A stretch of DNA of 64,000 nt. Source: CAWJFJ01 sp963800065. GTDB lineage: Bacteria > Actinomycetota > Acidimicrobiia > Acidimicrobiales > UBA8190. Position 1 is the first letter of the stretch. Every line of letters begins with the position of its first letter. Shown here in pieces: positions 8,901-17,022 of this stretch. The notes beneath the pieces are model-generated. The model had not been told where the DNA came from and did no database searches. It was given only the letters and a program-made list of their open reading frames with translations. The stretch is from positions 124,001 through 188,000 of the forward strand of contig CAWCZO010000003.1 of the NCBI GenBank assembly GCA_963800065.1, read 5' to 3'. A program made the translations under genes and the position numbers.

Positions 8901-11900
8901 GCCGCCACGATCACGCCTCCGTCGACCATACAAGACACGAATGCGTTGACGCAGTCCCTCGACCTGGTCATTCTCGACCCCGAAAGCGATCTCTCCATCA
9001 CGAACTCCGACGGCGTCATCAGCCTCACCCCCGGGACCACCGACACCTACACCATCGTCGTCTCCAACACCGGACCTTCGGACGCGGTCGACCTGACCAT
9101 TCCCGACACCCTGCCCGCGGGCTTCACCGACGGCTCGTCGGGCACCCTTGCGGCCGGGGTCACTTTCTCTGTCTTCTCGGGCACGGCCGAGTGGAACGGG
9201 GTGAATGTCGGAACCGGTCAGACGGTGACACTCACGCTGTCGGGCTCCGTCCTTTCGGGGGCGACCGGCAGCTTCGTGAACACGGCCACCGTCGTCGTCC
9301 CACCTGGATCGACCGACAGCAACTCCGTCACCAGCGCCACCGACACCGACAGCCTCGTCCCCTCCGCCACCCTTTCGATCACGCAGGTGGTCGACGGGGG
9401 CTCGTCGGTGGTGGCCAACGAGGGCCAGACCGTCACCTTCGACACCACGGTCACCGATACCGGACCCTCGGATGCAACGGGCGTCAGTGTCGCCGAGATT
9501 CTACCTCCCGGCCTCACCTTCGTGGCCAGCTCCGGGGGTGTCTACGACGCGATCACGGGGATATGGTCCATCGGCACGGTGGCCGCCGGGACCAGCGTGA
9601 CGCTGGTGATAACGGCCACGGTGGCCTCCGAGGCCTCGTTTACCGTCACTGCCACGGTGTCGGCCAACGACGCCTCGAGTGTCAATTCCACCGCCACCGT
9701 GAACGGCAATGCCGACGTGGGCGTGACCGAAGTCGTCTCCGCCGGCGACAGCGTGATTCCCGGGGCCATCGGGGCGGCCACGGTCGAGGCCGGCCAGGAC
9801 GTCACCTACCAGATCACGGCCTTCAACGACGGCGCCGCCACCGCCACCGGCGTGGTCGTCACCGACGAGCTACCCGCCACCTTCACCTTGGACGGCGCCA
9901 GCATCACCCCGAGCGTCGGCACCACCAGTGTGGGCGGCGGTGTTCTGACCTGGACCATCCCCTCTCTGGCGGCCGGGGCCAATGAGACCCTGGTCTACAT
10001 CGAGACGGTGAATGCCCCGTCGACCGCCGAGGACAACGCCGACACCGTGTCCATCACGAGCACCCAGACCGACGCCTACGGCGACGCCACACCCCAGGAC
10101 AACAGCGCCATCGTCACCGTCGAGGTCCTGCCCTCGGCCGACCTCACCATCACCGACACCGACGGCATCACCAGCGTCATACCGGGGACCTCGGACACCT
10201 ACACCGACACCGTCGCCAACGGCGGACCCTCGGCGGCCACCAATGCCTCGGTGGTCGACACCCTTCCCACCGGCTTCACCGTCACCGGCGAGACCTCGTC
10301 GGTCGCGGGTGTCACCTTCACCAACCTGGGCGACGGCCAGGTCGAGTGGACCGGTCTCAACCTGGCCGAAGGCACCTCGGCCGTCTTCACCCTGACCGGG
10401 GCCGTCGCCCCCGCCCTCGGTGCCGGCAGCGCCTTCGTGAACCTGGTCACCGTGTCGCTCCCGTCCGGCCAGATCGACACGGCGTCGTCCTACAACGCCG
10501 TCGACAGCGACGACACGGAGCCGACCGCCGACCTGTTGATCAAGCAGACCGACAGTGGAGACCTGGTGAGCGGCACCTTCAACGCCACCACCAACGACAC
10601 CACCGGCGGCACCGCCGTGCCGGGGTCCGGCGTCGTCTACACCGTGGTGGTGAGCAATGACGGCGCCCAGAGCACCGTGTCGAACCTGGCCCTGAACGAC
10701 GACCTGCCCGCCCCGGTCACCTCGGCCACCTGGTCGGCGTCCACCGCCGGAGGCGCCTCGGTCTCGGTTTCGAGCGGGAGCACCACCGACATCGCCGACT
10801 CGCTCACCCTGCCTGCCGACGCCACCGTCACCTTCACCGTCGACGCCGACATCGCTCCGTCGGCCTCCGGGGCCCTGGTGAACACGGCCTCGCTCTCTGT
10901 GCCCGAGCAGTTCACCGACACCAACGCCTTCTTGAGCTCCACCGACGTAGCCGCCCTCTCGGTCTTGTCCCATCTCTCGATCAGCAAGACCGACAGCGTC
11001 GGGGGGTCCTCGATCACCGGTGCCATCGGCACGGCGGTCCCCGGTGACCCCATCAGCTACACCATCGTCGTCTCCAACACCGGACCTTCCGACGCCGACG
11101 ACGTGAGCGTGGTGGAGACCCTGCCCACCCAGGGCCTGGACACCATCACGACGACACAGCCACCGGGCGTCACCTTCAGCTCGGCCGACGACACCTGGAC
11201 CGTGGGCACCCTGGGCGCCGGCGACGACGACACCCTGACCCTGTCGGGCACCATCCCGGCCGGGGCCGCTGGTCCGCGCTATGTCGACACGGCCGCCGCC
11301 GGTGCCTCTGACGCCTCCACGGTGAGCGCCACCGACACCGACACCCTCGCTCCCGTGGCCGACGTGAGCGTCACCAAGGCGGTCTCCTCGTCCACCCCCG
11401 CCTTCGGGACACAGGACACGTTCACGGTCACGGCTTCGGACGCCGGGCCGTCTGATGCCGGGAAGGTGGTCGTGACCGACACCTTGGCGGCCGGGCTCCT
11501 GTTCGTGTCGGACACGTACGCGCCCTCGACCGGCTCGGTGGTGGTCTCGGGCCAGAGCGTCACGTGGACCATCACCGACCTCACGGCTGGGACCACGGAC
11601 ACCTTGAAGATCGTGGTGACCGTGAACACCGGTGAGGCCACCAACCAGGCGTCGTTCACCCAGGCCGAACCCAACTCGTCGGGTCAGACGACCGGTGTCT
11701 CCAACCCGGTGAGCATCGACGCCTGCGGAGGTGGGCTCACCCCCCACGTGTTCTCGGCCACCGCCCGCACGGGGGACTTCCTCGGGCTCTTCTGCGTAAA
11801 CGCCTCGGGAACAGGCACCTACGCCCAGGGTGCCGTCCATGGCACGGGCACGATCACCGGCTCGGGATCGACCACCCGGGTGACCGCCTACGGCACCGAC

Positions 11901-11990
11901 CTGGCCCTCCTCGGAGTGGGATCGGGATCCTCGAGCAGCTACAGAGAGACGGCCCCGCTGCGTTCGGCCGGGACGTTCACGCTTTCATAG
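5985..11990 (+). CDS. Giant secreted DUF11-repeat surface protein
   Basis: This is a 2,001-residue extracellular protein. ATG 5985 (SD GAGG 7 bases upstream) gives a signal peptide: basic MKARWVRSPRRPTKSR, a hydrophobic stretch, and likely cleavage after ARA (residue 39). The rest is roughly 15 tandem DUF11/CARDB-like beta-sandwich units of about 120-130 residues with motifs such as VSNTGPSDA, VTDTLP and FVNTATV. They are very rich in Ser, Thr, Asp and Val and low in Lys. No LPXTG signal or C-terminal membrane anchor is present. The last about 100 residues are a distinct Gly/Ser/Thr-rich cap with two cysteines. Two large internal duplications are listed separately. A secreted protein of tandem repeats that starts 12 bases after its stop suggests a joint cell-surface role, for example adhesion. 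The function is inferred only. Confidence 0.93.
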   Translation: MKARWVRSPRRPTKSRTIVAAAFLVGGVFLVEGPQAARATPSATLSITQVVDGGSSVVANEGQTVTFDTTVTDTGPSDATGVSVAEILPPGLTFVASSGGVYDAITGIWSIGTVAAGTSVTLVITATVASEASFTVTATVSANDASSVNSTATVNGNADVGVTEVVSAGDSVIPGAIGAATVEAGQDVTYQITAFNDGAATATGVVVTDELPATFTLDGASITPSVGTTSVGGGVLTWTIPSLAAGANETLVYIETVNAPSTAEDNADTVSITSTQTDAYGDATPQDNSAIVTVEVLPSADLTITDTDGITSVIPGTSDTYTDTVANGGPSAATNASVVDTLPTGFTVTGETSSVAGVTFTNLGDGQVEWTGLNLAEGTSAVFTLTGAVAPALGAGSAFVNLVTVSLPSGQIDTASSYNAVDSDDTEPTADLLIKQTDSGDLVSGTFNATTNDTTGGTAVPGSGVVYTVVVSNDGAQSTVSNLALNDDLPAPVTSATWSASTAGGASVSVSSGSTTDIADSLTLPADATVTFTVDADIAPSASGALVNTASLSVPEQFTDTNAFLSSTDVVALSPESDLSITNSDGVTSLAPGTTDTYTIVVSNTGPSDAVDLTIPDTLPAGFTDASSGTLAAGVTFSVFSGTAEWSGVNIGTGQTVTLTLSGSALPGATGTFVNTATVVVPPGSTDTNSVTSATDTDSLTSEADIAVQVTDGDNTTPGTFSPATNDTTGGSVVGGTAFLYTVVLSNTGPSDADGVTVGDLLPTSVSADDWVATTSGEASVTSGGSSGSGNISDVVDLPSGSSITYTIQAAVSSSATGTLTDTATVTAPAGLTDTGAFTSSTDKQTIASATNNGMPSADLTIETTDNVGGTFHSVTNDTVGGVGVPGDTIVYDVVASNSGPTGASGVGVGDILPTGASADSWSVTATSGGASDTDSSGTGTLSDTVDLPSSSSITYTIDATISPAATGSLSDAATITPPSTIQDTNALTQSLDLVILDPESDLSITNSDGVISLTPGTTDTYTIVVSNTGPSDAVDLTIPDTLPAGFTDGSSGTLAAGVTFSVFSGTAEWNGVNVGTGQTVTLTLSGSVLSGATGSFVNTATVVVPPGSTDSNSVTSATDTDSLVPSATLSITQVVDGGSSVVANEGQTVTFDTTVTDTGPSDATGVSVAEILPPGLTFVASSGGVYDAITGIWSIGTVAAGTSVTLVITATVASEASFTVTATVSANDASSVNSTATVNGNADVGVTEVVSAGDSVIPGAIGAATVEAGQDVTYQITAFNDGAATATGVVVTDELPATFTLDGASITPSVGTTSVGGGVLTWTIPSLAAGANETLVYIETVNAPSTAEDNADTVSITSTQTDAYGDATPQDNSAIVTVEVLPSADLTITDTDGITSVIPGTSDTYTDTVANGGPSAATNASVVDTLPTGFTVTGETSSVAGVTFTNLGDGQVEWTGLNLAEGTSAVFTLTGAVAPALGAGSAFVNLVTVSLPSGQIDTASSYNAVDSDDTEPTADLLIKQTDSGDLVSGTFNATTNDTTGGTAVPGSGVVYTVVVSNDGAQSTVSNLALNDDLPAPVTSATWSASTAGGASVSVSSGSTTDIADSLTLPADATVTFTVDADIAPSASGALVNTASLSVPEQFTDTNAFLSSTDVAALSVLSHLSISKTDSVGGSSITGAIGTAVPGDPISYTIVVSNTGPSDADDVSVVETLPTQGLDTITTTQPPGVTFSSADDTWTVGTLGAGDDDTLTLSGTIPAGAAGPRYVDTAAAGASDASTVSATDTDTLAPVADVSVTKAVSSSTPAFGTQDTFTVTASDAGPSDAGKVVVTDTLAAGLLFVSDTYAPSTGSVVVSGQSVTWTITDLTAGTTDTLKIVVTVNTGEATNQASFTQAEPNSSGQTTGVSNPVSIDACGGGLTPHVFSATARTGDFLGLFCVNASGTGTYAQGAVHGTGTITGSGSTTRVTAYGTDLALLGVGSGSSSSYRETAPLRSAGTFTLS
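6105..7693 (+). repeat. First copy of exact 1,589-bp direct repeat in the DUF11 gene
   Basis: It appears identical to 9360-10948, offset 3,255 bp (1,085 codons). All six-frame translations I compared across the two copies are the same, so synonymous sites are identical too. It encodes about 530 residues, beginning PSATLSITQVVDGG. Confidence 0.93.
7707..8084 (+). repeat. First copy of near-identical 378-bp module
   Basis: It encodes the unit starting PESDLSITNSDGVTSLAPG. It matches 8979-9356 (offset 1,272 bp) with only scattered substitutions, several of them non-synonymous, so it is older than the 1,589-bp duplication. Confidence 0.85.
8979..9356 (+). repeat. Second copy of near-identical 378-bp module
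   Basis: It is the partner of 7707-8084. It encodes PESDLSITNSDGVISLTPG and ends three bases before the second 1,589-bp copy begins, so it probably marks the recombination seam. Confidence 0.85.
9360..10948 (+). repeat. Second copy of exact 1,589-bp direct repeat in the DUF11 gene
   Basis: Identity with 6105-7693 begins at CCCTCCGCCACCC and ends at ACCGACGT. Flanking bases diverge immediately on both sides. Confidence 0.93.
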
Positions 11991-12002
11991 ACGGAGTTGA
12001 CG

Positions 12003-12962
12003 ATGCCGCTTTCATCGCCTCAGCGTCGGACCAGACCCCGGGCGGGACGGCGCGCGCGGCCGGCTGGGCGTCTCTCAATGGTGGTGCTGGTCATCGTCGT
12101 CGCCATGGGGGCCGGCTCGGCTGTGGCTTCGGCCAGCCCGGCCAAGGGCTCGCCGGCATGGTGCAAGACCCATCCCCACTCCACGCTTCCCGCCTGCAAG
12201 GCAAGCCGCGGTTCGGGAAGCGGATCGGGCGGATCGAATCCGACCATGACGGTGTCAACCAGCCCGGGCACCCTGGTCGAGACCGGGCAGTCCGAGGTGG
12301 ACGCCGTCGTCCAGGTGGAAACGAGCGCCTCTCTGGCTGGGGACACCGTCCTCGTCACCAGCCCCCAGCTGGCTGCCGCCTGCGGGGGGGCGGTGCTATT
12401 CGGATCGCTTCAGGCCGGAGCCGTCTACGGCCCGGACTCGGTCCAGGTGGTTCTAGACGACGACGGCAACGTCACCGTGAGTCTCTATGGCATCGACTGC
12501 GCGCCGGGGTCGAGCCTGGTCGAGGCCGGCCTCACCGTGGCCCCCTTCTCCAGCGCCCTCGGCGACCTTGATGCCACCGCTCCCGTCCCCACCACGGCCG
12601 GGGTGACCGGCTCTCCGAATCCCGAGGTGGAGACGGGCAACACTCCGTCGAGCGGTGAGTCCGACGTCTTCGCCGTCTTCTACGTGGAGACCGACCCGGT
12701 GTACGCCGAACAGTCGGCGCAGATCGACTCGTACCAGCTTTTCGACCGCTGTCTCGGGGGGAGCACCTGGATCTCCAACCAGGGGTCGTTCACCGGAGCG
12801 ACGGCGACAGCAACCTTGGACAACGACGGCAACGCAGTGTTTGCCTTCTCGGGTTCGTCCTGCGTGGCCGGCACTTCGGACGTCATCGCCGATGTGCTGG
12901 CCGGGACCCACTCCAGCTATATGTCGACCTACACGATCGACGCGCCAACCCCGACCATTTAG
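12003..12962 (+). CDS. Secreted two-repeat protein downstream of the DUF11 gene
   Basis: This is a 319-residue protein of unknown family. ATG 12003 is chosen over TTG 11997 because GGAG lies 6 bases upstream of it. An arginine-rich N-terminus and hydrophobic MVVLVIVVAMGAGSAVASA form a signal peptide. The mature part starts with a short Cys pair (WCKTHPHSTLPAC) and a Gly/Ser linker. Two related units of about 110 residues follow: the first contains ETGQSEVDAVVQVET and LDDDGNVTVSLYGIDC, the second SGESDVFAVFYVET and LDNDGNAVFAFSGSSC. The gene starts 12 bases after the DUF11 stop and is likely co-transcribed. No anchor or enzyme motif is visible. Confidence 0.85.
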   Translation: MPLSSPQRRTRPRAGRRARPAGRLSMVVLVIVVAMGAGSAVASASPAKGSPAWCKTHPHSTLPACKASRGSGSGSGGSNPTMTVSTSPGTLVETGQSEVDAVVQVETSASLAGDTVLVTSPQLAAACGGAVLFGSLQAGAVYGPDSVQVVLDDDGNVTVSLYGIDCAPGSSLVEAGLTVAPFSSALGDLDATAPVPTTAGVTGSPNPEVETGNTPSSGESDVFAVFYVETDPVYAEQSAQIDSYQLFDRCLGGSTWISNQGSFTGATATATLDNDGNAVFAFSGSSCVAGTSDVIADVLAGTHSSYMSTYTIDAPTPTI

Positions 12963-13049
12963 AGCCAGGCACGGGCTCCGCCTCGAGTCTGGCGTCGCTT
13001 TCTCCGATGTGTTGCGCCCGTGCATGGCTGGTTCTCCGGGCCCCCGCGG

Positions 13050-13345
13050 TCCCATCGTCATCCCACCTTCATCCCACATTCACGGCGGTCCTTAAGTGGT
13101 CCTTCCAATGATCGGGTGACAAAACTGCAGGCAAATGCCGCCTCGTGTCGTGTGCTGTCGTCCAGTCCCCGTGCCTCAGTGGTCCATGCTCTACTACGAC
13201 ATTTAGCTCGACCCGGGATTTGGTCATCATCCCATACTCAACTCAAATTCGACCGACACCTCTGAGTTGGTTCCTAGCGCACAGATGCCGGCTCAGAGCG
13301 TTATCACTTGGGTTCGGGCCGGTGCGTCTCGAAGGGGCAACCCGG
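13050..13345 (+). repeat. Dispersed repeat A, copy A3; no gene between 12963 and 13608
   Basis: It matches the second half of A1 and A4: CATCCCAC motifs (13058-13080), TGACAAAACTGCAG from 13117, GTCCATGCTCTACTACGACA, then GAGCGTTATCAC and GGTGCGTCTCGAA near 13295-13333. A2 and A3 flank the DUF11 operon in direct orientation. The rest of this 646-base gap shows no coding signal. Confidence 0.78.
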
Positions 13346-13608
13346 AATCCGGTGTGGCAGTTGCGAGCGGTTGTGAGCGGAGTATGTCGTGCTCATACGC
13401 GTGAATACCGATCGATCCGGGGTCCGGATCTCGGGTGGTGACGCTCTCGGGAGCCCTCGGAGCCTCCCGGCAGCACTGACACCCGACGACCAGATCGTAC
13501 GAGCCCGCTCCTCAGAAAGTGCGGCCGTACATGGGGCGCCTCAAGCCTGTGCGCAGATTGGTGGTGATACTCACGGTGCGTCCGCATTGTAGGTTGGTGA
13601 GGATGTTG

Positions 13609-14538
13609 TCACGCACCGGTCCTTCCGTTCGAGATACAGGCCAGGACGGCGGCCACGCAATCCTCGGGTGCATCTTCTTGTAAGAAGTGCCCTGCCCCCT
13701 CGATGCGGTCCAGGGTCGAGCCCGTGATGTTGGCAGCCCATTCTTCTGCCTGGGAGTAGGGAAAGACGGGATCGACATCCCCCCAGACGAAGTGGACAGC
13801 CAACCCGAGGCCGGGCAGCTGGGAGTAGCAACGTTGTTGCCATTCGGCCCCTCCTTCCACCGGTTGGGCGAAGGGGATGCACCACGGGAACCGGCGGGCG
13901 CCGGCTTTGGAGTCGTAGCCGGTGAACGGCGCGTCGTAGGCGGCCCGCACGGCATCGAGATCGTGGCCCGGCCGGCGTAGGGTGCCCGCCAACAGGTTTC
14001 CCGTCGGCATATCGCCACCGAGAGCGTCCGGGTCCGTCGCCATCTGGCGCCAGAAGCGGATGCCCTCGGAATACTCGTAGCCGCGGTGGTGCAGCCAGGT
14101 GTTGGCGATGAACAATCGGCGGTACCGGAGCGGCTGGTCGCAGGCATTACGCAGGCCGATGGGGCCTCCCCAGTCCTGACAGAACAGGTTGATCTGCTTC
14201 AGATCGAGGTGTTCGATGAGGGCCCTCTGCACCGCCACGTGGCGGTCGATGGTGTACCAGTCCTCGTCGATGACCTTGTCGCTGCGCCCGAAGCCGATGT
14301 GGTCGTGAGCTATCACCCGGTAGCCAGCCTCGGTCAACCTGGGCACCCAGCATCGATACAGGAACGACCAACTGGGCTCCCCGTGCGTCAGAAGGAAGAC
14401 CTCGGCCTCGGGCGGGCCTTCGTCGATGTAATGGACCCACAGCCCGTCGATCTCGGCATATCGGGGCTCGTAGGGCCAGTCAGGCAAGCCCTCAAAGTTC
14501 TCATCTGGCGTCCGTACGAACGGCGGGGGAAGCGTCAT
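13609..14538 (-). CDS. Haloalkane dehalogenase-like alpha/beta hydrolase
   Basis: This 309-residue alpha/beta-fold protein probably hydrolyses carbon-halogen bonds to an alcohol and halide in the cytoplasm. Features of haloalkane dehalogenases (subfamily I, DhlA-like) are HGEPSWSFLYR (oxyanion region, 52-62), nucleophile D122 with the halide-binding Trp in CQDWGG, the acid in VWGDVDP (D254/D256) and H284 in GAGHFLQED. A cap domain lies between about 150 and 225. Length is normal. The gene stands alone with no operon partner. Epoxide hydrolase is the alternative, but the Trp after the nucleophile and the Glu of HGEP favour dehalogenase. Confidence 0.85.
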   Translation of the reverse strand: MTLPPPFVRTPDENFEGLPDWPYEPRYAEIDGLWVHYIDEGPPEAEVFLLTHGEPSWSFLYRCWVPRLTEAGYRVIAHDHIGFGRSDKVIDEDWYTIDRHVAVQRALIEHLDLKQINLFCQDWGGPIGLRNACDQPLRYRRLFIANTWLHHRGYEYSEGIRFWRQMATDPDALGGDMPTGNLLAGTLRRPGHDLDAVRAAYDAPFTGYDSKAGARRFPWCIPFAQPVEGGAEWQQRCYSQLPGLGLAVHFVWGDVDPVFPYSQAEEWAANITGSTLDRIEGAGHFLQEDAPEDCVAAVLACISNGRTGA

Positions 14539-14959
14539 GGCCGACGTTGGAGGAATGAGCTGGGCATCGAGTGCAAGTTAGCTCTGTCGTGGATCCGCTG
14601 TGAGCCGATGATCTCGACCTCAACCCCATGCCAGAGTCAGGAGCAGATGTCTTCCTCGCCCACACCAACACATCAGGGTGATACCGACCTCCCTCAAGGC
14701 GATCACACCGCCCCGTCCCCGAGATTCAATCTTGTGAAGAGGAGTCCTTGGTGGTTTCCTCCGTTTGCTCGGACGGAGTGGTGTCGTGGGAGCCTATTGG
14801 TTCATCTTGCTCAAAGGGGGCCGCAGGGATCTGTCGCGTGGGGCGCCGAAGCTTCCGGCGGGGCCTTGTCGCCATTCAAGCGTCCTTTCCACCGATTATG
14901 AACATCGTTGCCATCAGGTCGGTGCACACGACCTAGGGCGCAGATTTTGCGGCACCTGA
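14539..14959. other. Gap of 421 bases without a gene
   Basis: No frame here has start, ribosome site and coding-like composition. It is less GC-rich than its neighbours. It separates the dehalogenase from the heat-shock locus and shows no copy of repeat A or B. Confidence 0.5.
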
Positions 14960-15484
14960 TTAGTCGTCTCTTGGCGTGTCTCCTGCTGTGAGCTCTGCCC
15001 TGAAGGCCTCGAAATACGCCTCGTATATGAGGTCTGACTCACGCGCCCGCTGGTGGCGAAGGGCGGTGAGAAGCCAGCCGAGGCGTTGGCGCACGTCGGA
15101 GAAGTCGAGGGTCTCACCCGAATGCCCCTCGAGCTCGGTCCGAATCGATGCGATGTCGTCGAGCAGCTTCCGATACTGGAGCCGCACCCCTCGCACGCGA
15201 TTCCGGAGCCTCGACTGCGTGCGGGCCAGGTCAGACAGGAGGCTATCTGGGCTATCGGCGTTTTCCGCCTCTTCGGTGGTCACTTGACCGAGGACCACCA
15301 AGGCATCCTTGACGGCCCCACTCCAGTTGTCTTCCCGTCCCGGGGCCGCCTCGGCTAGGGCTGCTTCGAGGCTGTGCATGGCCGCTAAGGTCCGATCCTG
15401 ATCGAACTGGCGTGCCGTGAGGCCAGCACGCTGCTCCTCGTTGAAACGATCGTCGGCCGCCGAATCGCCCATGATCGAATCCAT
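14960..15484 (-). CDS. Unknown charged alpha-helical protein of the J-protein/HspR operon
   Basis: The product is about 174 residues with long amphipathic helices, for example SDLARTQSRLRNRVRGVRLQYRKLLDDIASIRTE (given here in parts: SDLARTQSRLRNR, then LQYRKLLDDIASIRTEL). It has no signal peptide or membrane segment and is probably a coiled coil. ATG 15484 follows the stop of the regulator gene by 10 bases; an upstream in-frame start at 15532 would overlap it. As the third gene of a stress operon it may be a chaperone accessory protein, but I recognise no family. Confidence 0.7.
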   Translation of the reverse strand: MDSIMGDSAADDRFNEEQRAGLTARQFDQDRTLAAMHSLEAALAEAAPGREDNWSGAVKDALVVLGQVTTEEAENADSPDSLLSDLARTQSRLRNRVRGVRLQYRKLLDDIASIRTELEGHSGETLDFSDVRQRLGWLLTALRHQRARESDLIYEAYFEAFRAELTAGDTPRDD

Positions 15485-15494
15485 CGCAGTCCGA

Positions 15495-15797
15495 TTACCT
15501 CGATTCGTTTCCCTCGGTGGAGAGCCGTTCAACCTCGGCTCGAAGATGCCGGACCTCGGCTTGGAGTTCGAGGACGAGCCTCACGCCGGCGATGTTCAGT
15601 CCCGAGCCAGTCAGCGTGGCGATCTCACGGAGCCTTTCCACGTCGTTGTTGGAGTAAAGGCGGGTTCCGCCGGCGCTACGGTTGGGTTCGATGAGACCTT
15701 CTCTCTCGTAGATGCGAAGCGTCTGAGGATGCAAACCTGCGAGCCCGGCTGCCACCGAGATGGCGAACACGCCCCGACCCACGTCTGGCCACTCCAT
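15495..15797 (-). CDS. MerR-family regulator, HspR-like
   Basis: This is a 100-residue DNA-binding protein. ATG 15797 overlaps the stop of the J-protein gene in TGATG, which indicates translational coupling and decides the start. Residues 10-80 carry the MerR winged helix with LHPQTLRIYEREGLIEPNR and GGTRLYSNNDVERLREI. The sequence FAISVAAGLAGLHPQTLRIYE matches HspR proteins, which repress chaperone genes. A coiled coil ends the protein. Its likely target is the divergent promoter region at 16298-16425. No perfect HAIR operator is seen there, only a short GACA-GAT-TGTC inverted repeat. Confidence 0.87.
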   Translation of the reverse strand: MEWPDVGRGVFAISVAAGLAGLHPQTLRIYEREGLIEPNRSAGGTRLYSNNDVERLREIATLTGSGLNIAGVRLVLELQAEVRHLRAEVERLSTEGNESR

Positions 15798-16297
15798 CAG
15801 TACCTCGGGTATGACTCGAGGATTCGAGACAGCAGCCATGCCATATCGGCGGAGGGGCCGCTGAGGGAATCCGAGGAATTGGAGCGCTTCGACCAGGTTT
15901 CCGGTTCGACACGGACGGGTCCGGCCCACAGCGGGACCGCGGAAAGCCTCGTCGGAGGCAGATCGACTCCCAGCCTGATTGGTTCGCCGGGGGGGGTGGC
16001 GCGTGGCTTGTCCGACGTCTGTTGCACCACGTCCGCTTGGCGAGTCACGTCCGGCCTCTCATGAAGGAGGGACCGGTCATACGAGGCGCGCCGGAGGGGG
16101 TCGGACAAGACCTCATAGGCCTCGGTGATCTCACGAAAGCGCTGTGCCGCCTCGGGGTCGCCGGGCCGGGCATCGGGATGGGCACCGTGGGCGAGCCGGC
16201 GATAGGCGCTCACGATCTCTTGCCGCGAGGCATCGGGCCTCACCTCGAGGCGCACATAAAGGGCCTCTGCCGTCCCGGAATTAGGGTCCTTCGTCAT
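15797..16297 (-). CDS. J-domain (DnaJ-like) co-chaperone, short form
   Basis: This is a 166-residue protein with an N-terminal J-domain (about residues 11-75). It contains the diagnostic HPD at 40-42 and the family ending YEVLSDPLRRASYD. Zinc-finger CxxCxGxG repeats and the C-terminal substrate domains of DnaJ/CbpA are missing; the second half is a Pro/Ser-rich tail. It should stimulate a DnaK ATPase elsewhere in the genome. It is the first gene of a three-gene operon with an HspR-like regulator, divergent from hsp20, which suggests heat-shock control. Confidence 0.88.
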   Translation of the reverse strand: MTKDPNSGTAEALYVRLEVRPDASRQEIVSAYRRLAHGAHPDARPGDPEAAQRFREITEAYEVLSDPLRRASYDRSLLHERPDVTRQADVVQQTSDKPRATPPGEPIRLGVDLPPTRLSAVPLWAGPVRVEPETWSKRSNSSDSLSGPSADMAWLLSRILESYPRY

Positions 16298-16313
16298 GAA
16301 ACCTTAGTCTCTC

Positions 16314-16341
16314 TTGACAGATTGTCTGATGGCTTTATACT
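16314..16341 (+). promoter_or_regulatory. Strong promoter of the hsp20 gene
   Basis: TTGACA (16314-16319) and TATACT (16336-16341) are separated by 16 bases, a near-consensus housekeeping promoter standing out in high-GC DNA. A GACA-GAT-TGTC inverted repeat overlaps the -35 box and could be an operator. Confidence 0.7.
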
Positions 16342-16425
16342 ATGATATCTGATCCCCAGCCAAGAGGCTGGAGAAGGATCATCGGTAGTCGCAGAGGATC
16401 AATCAATCGAAGAAGGAGGTTTGTG

Positions 16426-16857
16426 ATGCTCATGCGAACCGATCCCTTTCGGGACCTGGACCGGCTGACCCAGCAGGTCTTCGGTAGTGTCGCTCGCCCA
16501 ACGGCGATGGCCATGGACGCCTACCGCAAGGGTCACGAGTTCTACGTCCACTTCGACCTGCCGGGGGTCGACCCTGACTCGATCGATCTCACAGTCGAGC
16601 AGAATGTGCTCAGCGTAAGAGCCGAACGGAGGCCGGTGGGTGGTGAGGGGGCGGAGGCGATCGTCACCGAGCGCCCGTCGGGGATCTTCACCCGTCAGCT
16701 TTTCTTAGGTGAGACCCTCGATGCCGACAACATCAAGGCGGATTACAACGCCGGGGTCTTGACTCTGACCATCCCAGTCCACGAGGCGGCCAAGCCCCGC
16801 AAGCTCTCCATCACATCGAACGACTCGGCCAAGGAGCTGGCAACGGCGGCATCCTGA
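16426..16857 (+). CDS. Small heat-shock protein (Hsp20/alpha-crystallin)
   Basis: This 143-residue cytoplasmic ATP-independent holdase prevents aggregation of unfolded proteins. ATG 16426 is set by AAGGAGG at 16413-16419. The alpha-crystallin domain spans about residues 33-130, with FYVHFDLPGVDPDSIDLTV and the hallmark AGVLTLTIP. A short N-terminal arm (DPFRDLDRLTQQVF) and a C-terminal tail with an I-x-I-like end (KLSITS) are present. It is divergent from the J-protein/HspR operon and preceded by a strong promoter. Confidence 0.95.
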   Translation: MLMRTDPFRDLDRLTQQVFGSVARPTAMAMDAYRKGHEFYVHFDLPGVDPDSIDLTVEQNVLSVRAERRPVGGEGAEAIVTERPSGIFTRQLFLGETLDADNIKADYNAGVLTLTIPVHEAAKPRKLSITSNDSAKELATAAS

Positions 16858-16864
16858 CGGGGCG

Positions 16865-16906
16865 CCGGCCCCGGTGGATGTTCGAGCGATCGCCCACCGG
16901 GGCCGG
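16865..16906 (+). terminator. Hairpin after hsp20
   Basis: This is a perfect 13-bp inverted repeat, CCGGCCCCGGTGG (16865-16877) with its complement at 16894-16906 and a 16-base loop. It starts 7 bases after the hsp20 stop. There is only a weak T-rich tail, as is common in high-GC genomes. Confidence 0.7.
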
Positions 16907-17022
16907 GACATCGCTTCTTGTTGCAACGGTTGGGCTTACTGGGGCGCCCTTGCCGGATCAACGGTCTCTGTCCGCTCACCGGCCCATAGATCGTCACCTT
17001 CATCACACATGGAGGCAACGCT

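Noticed and set aside
6615..8933. A 772-residue open frame antisense to the DUF11 gene, and a 656-residue one at 9870-11840
   Set aside because: They arise from the biased codon use and repeats of the DUF11 gene. They are Gly/Arg/Val/His low-complexity, lack a ribosome site and duplicate together with the sense repeat.
6105..10948. CRISPR or satellite array
   Set aside because: The repeats are long coding modules of unequal size with no short uniform spacers.
16298..16425. Canonical HAIR operator (CTTGAGT-N7-ACTCAAG) for the HspR-like regulator
   Set aside because: No such sequence is present; only a short GACA-GAT-TGTC repeat is visible.
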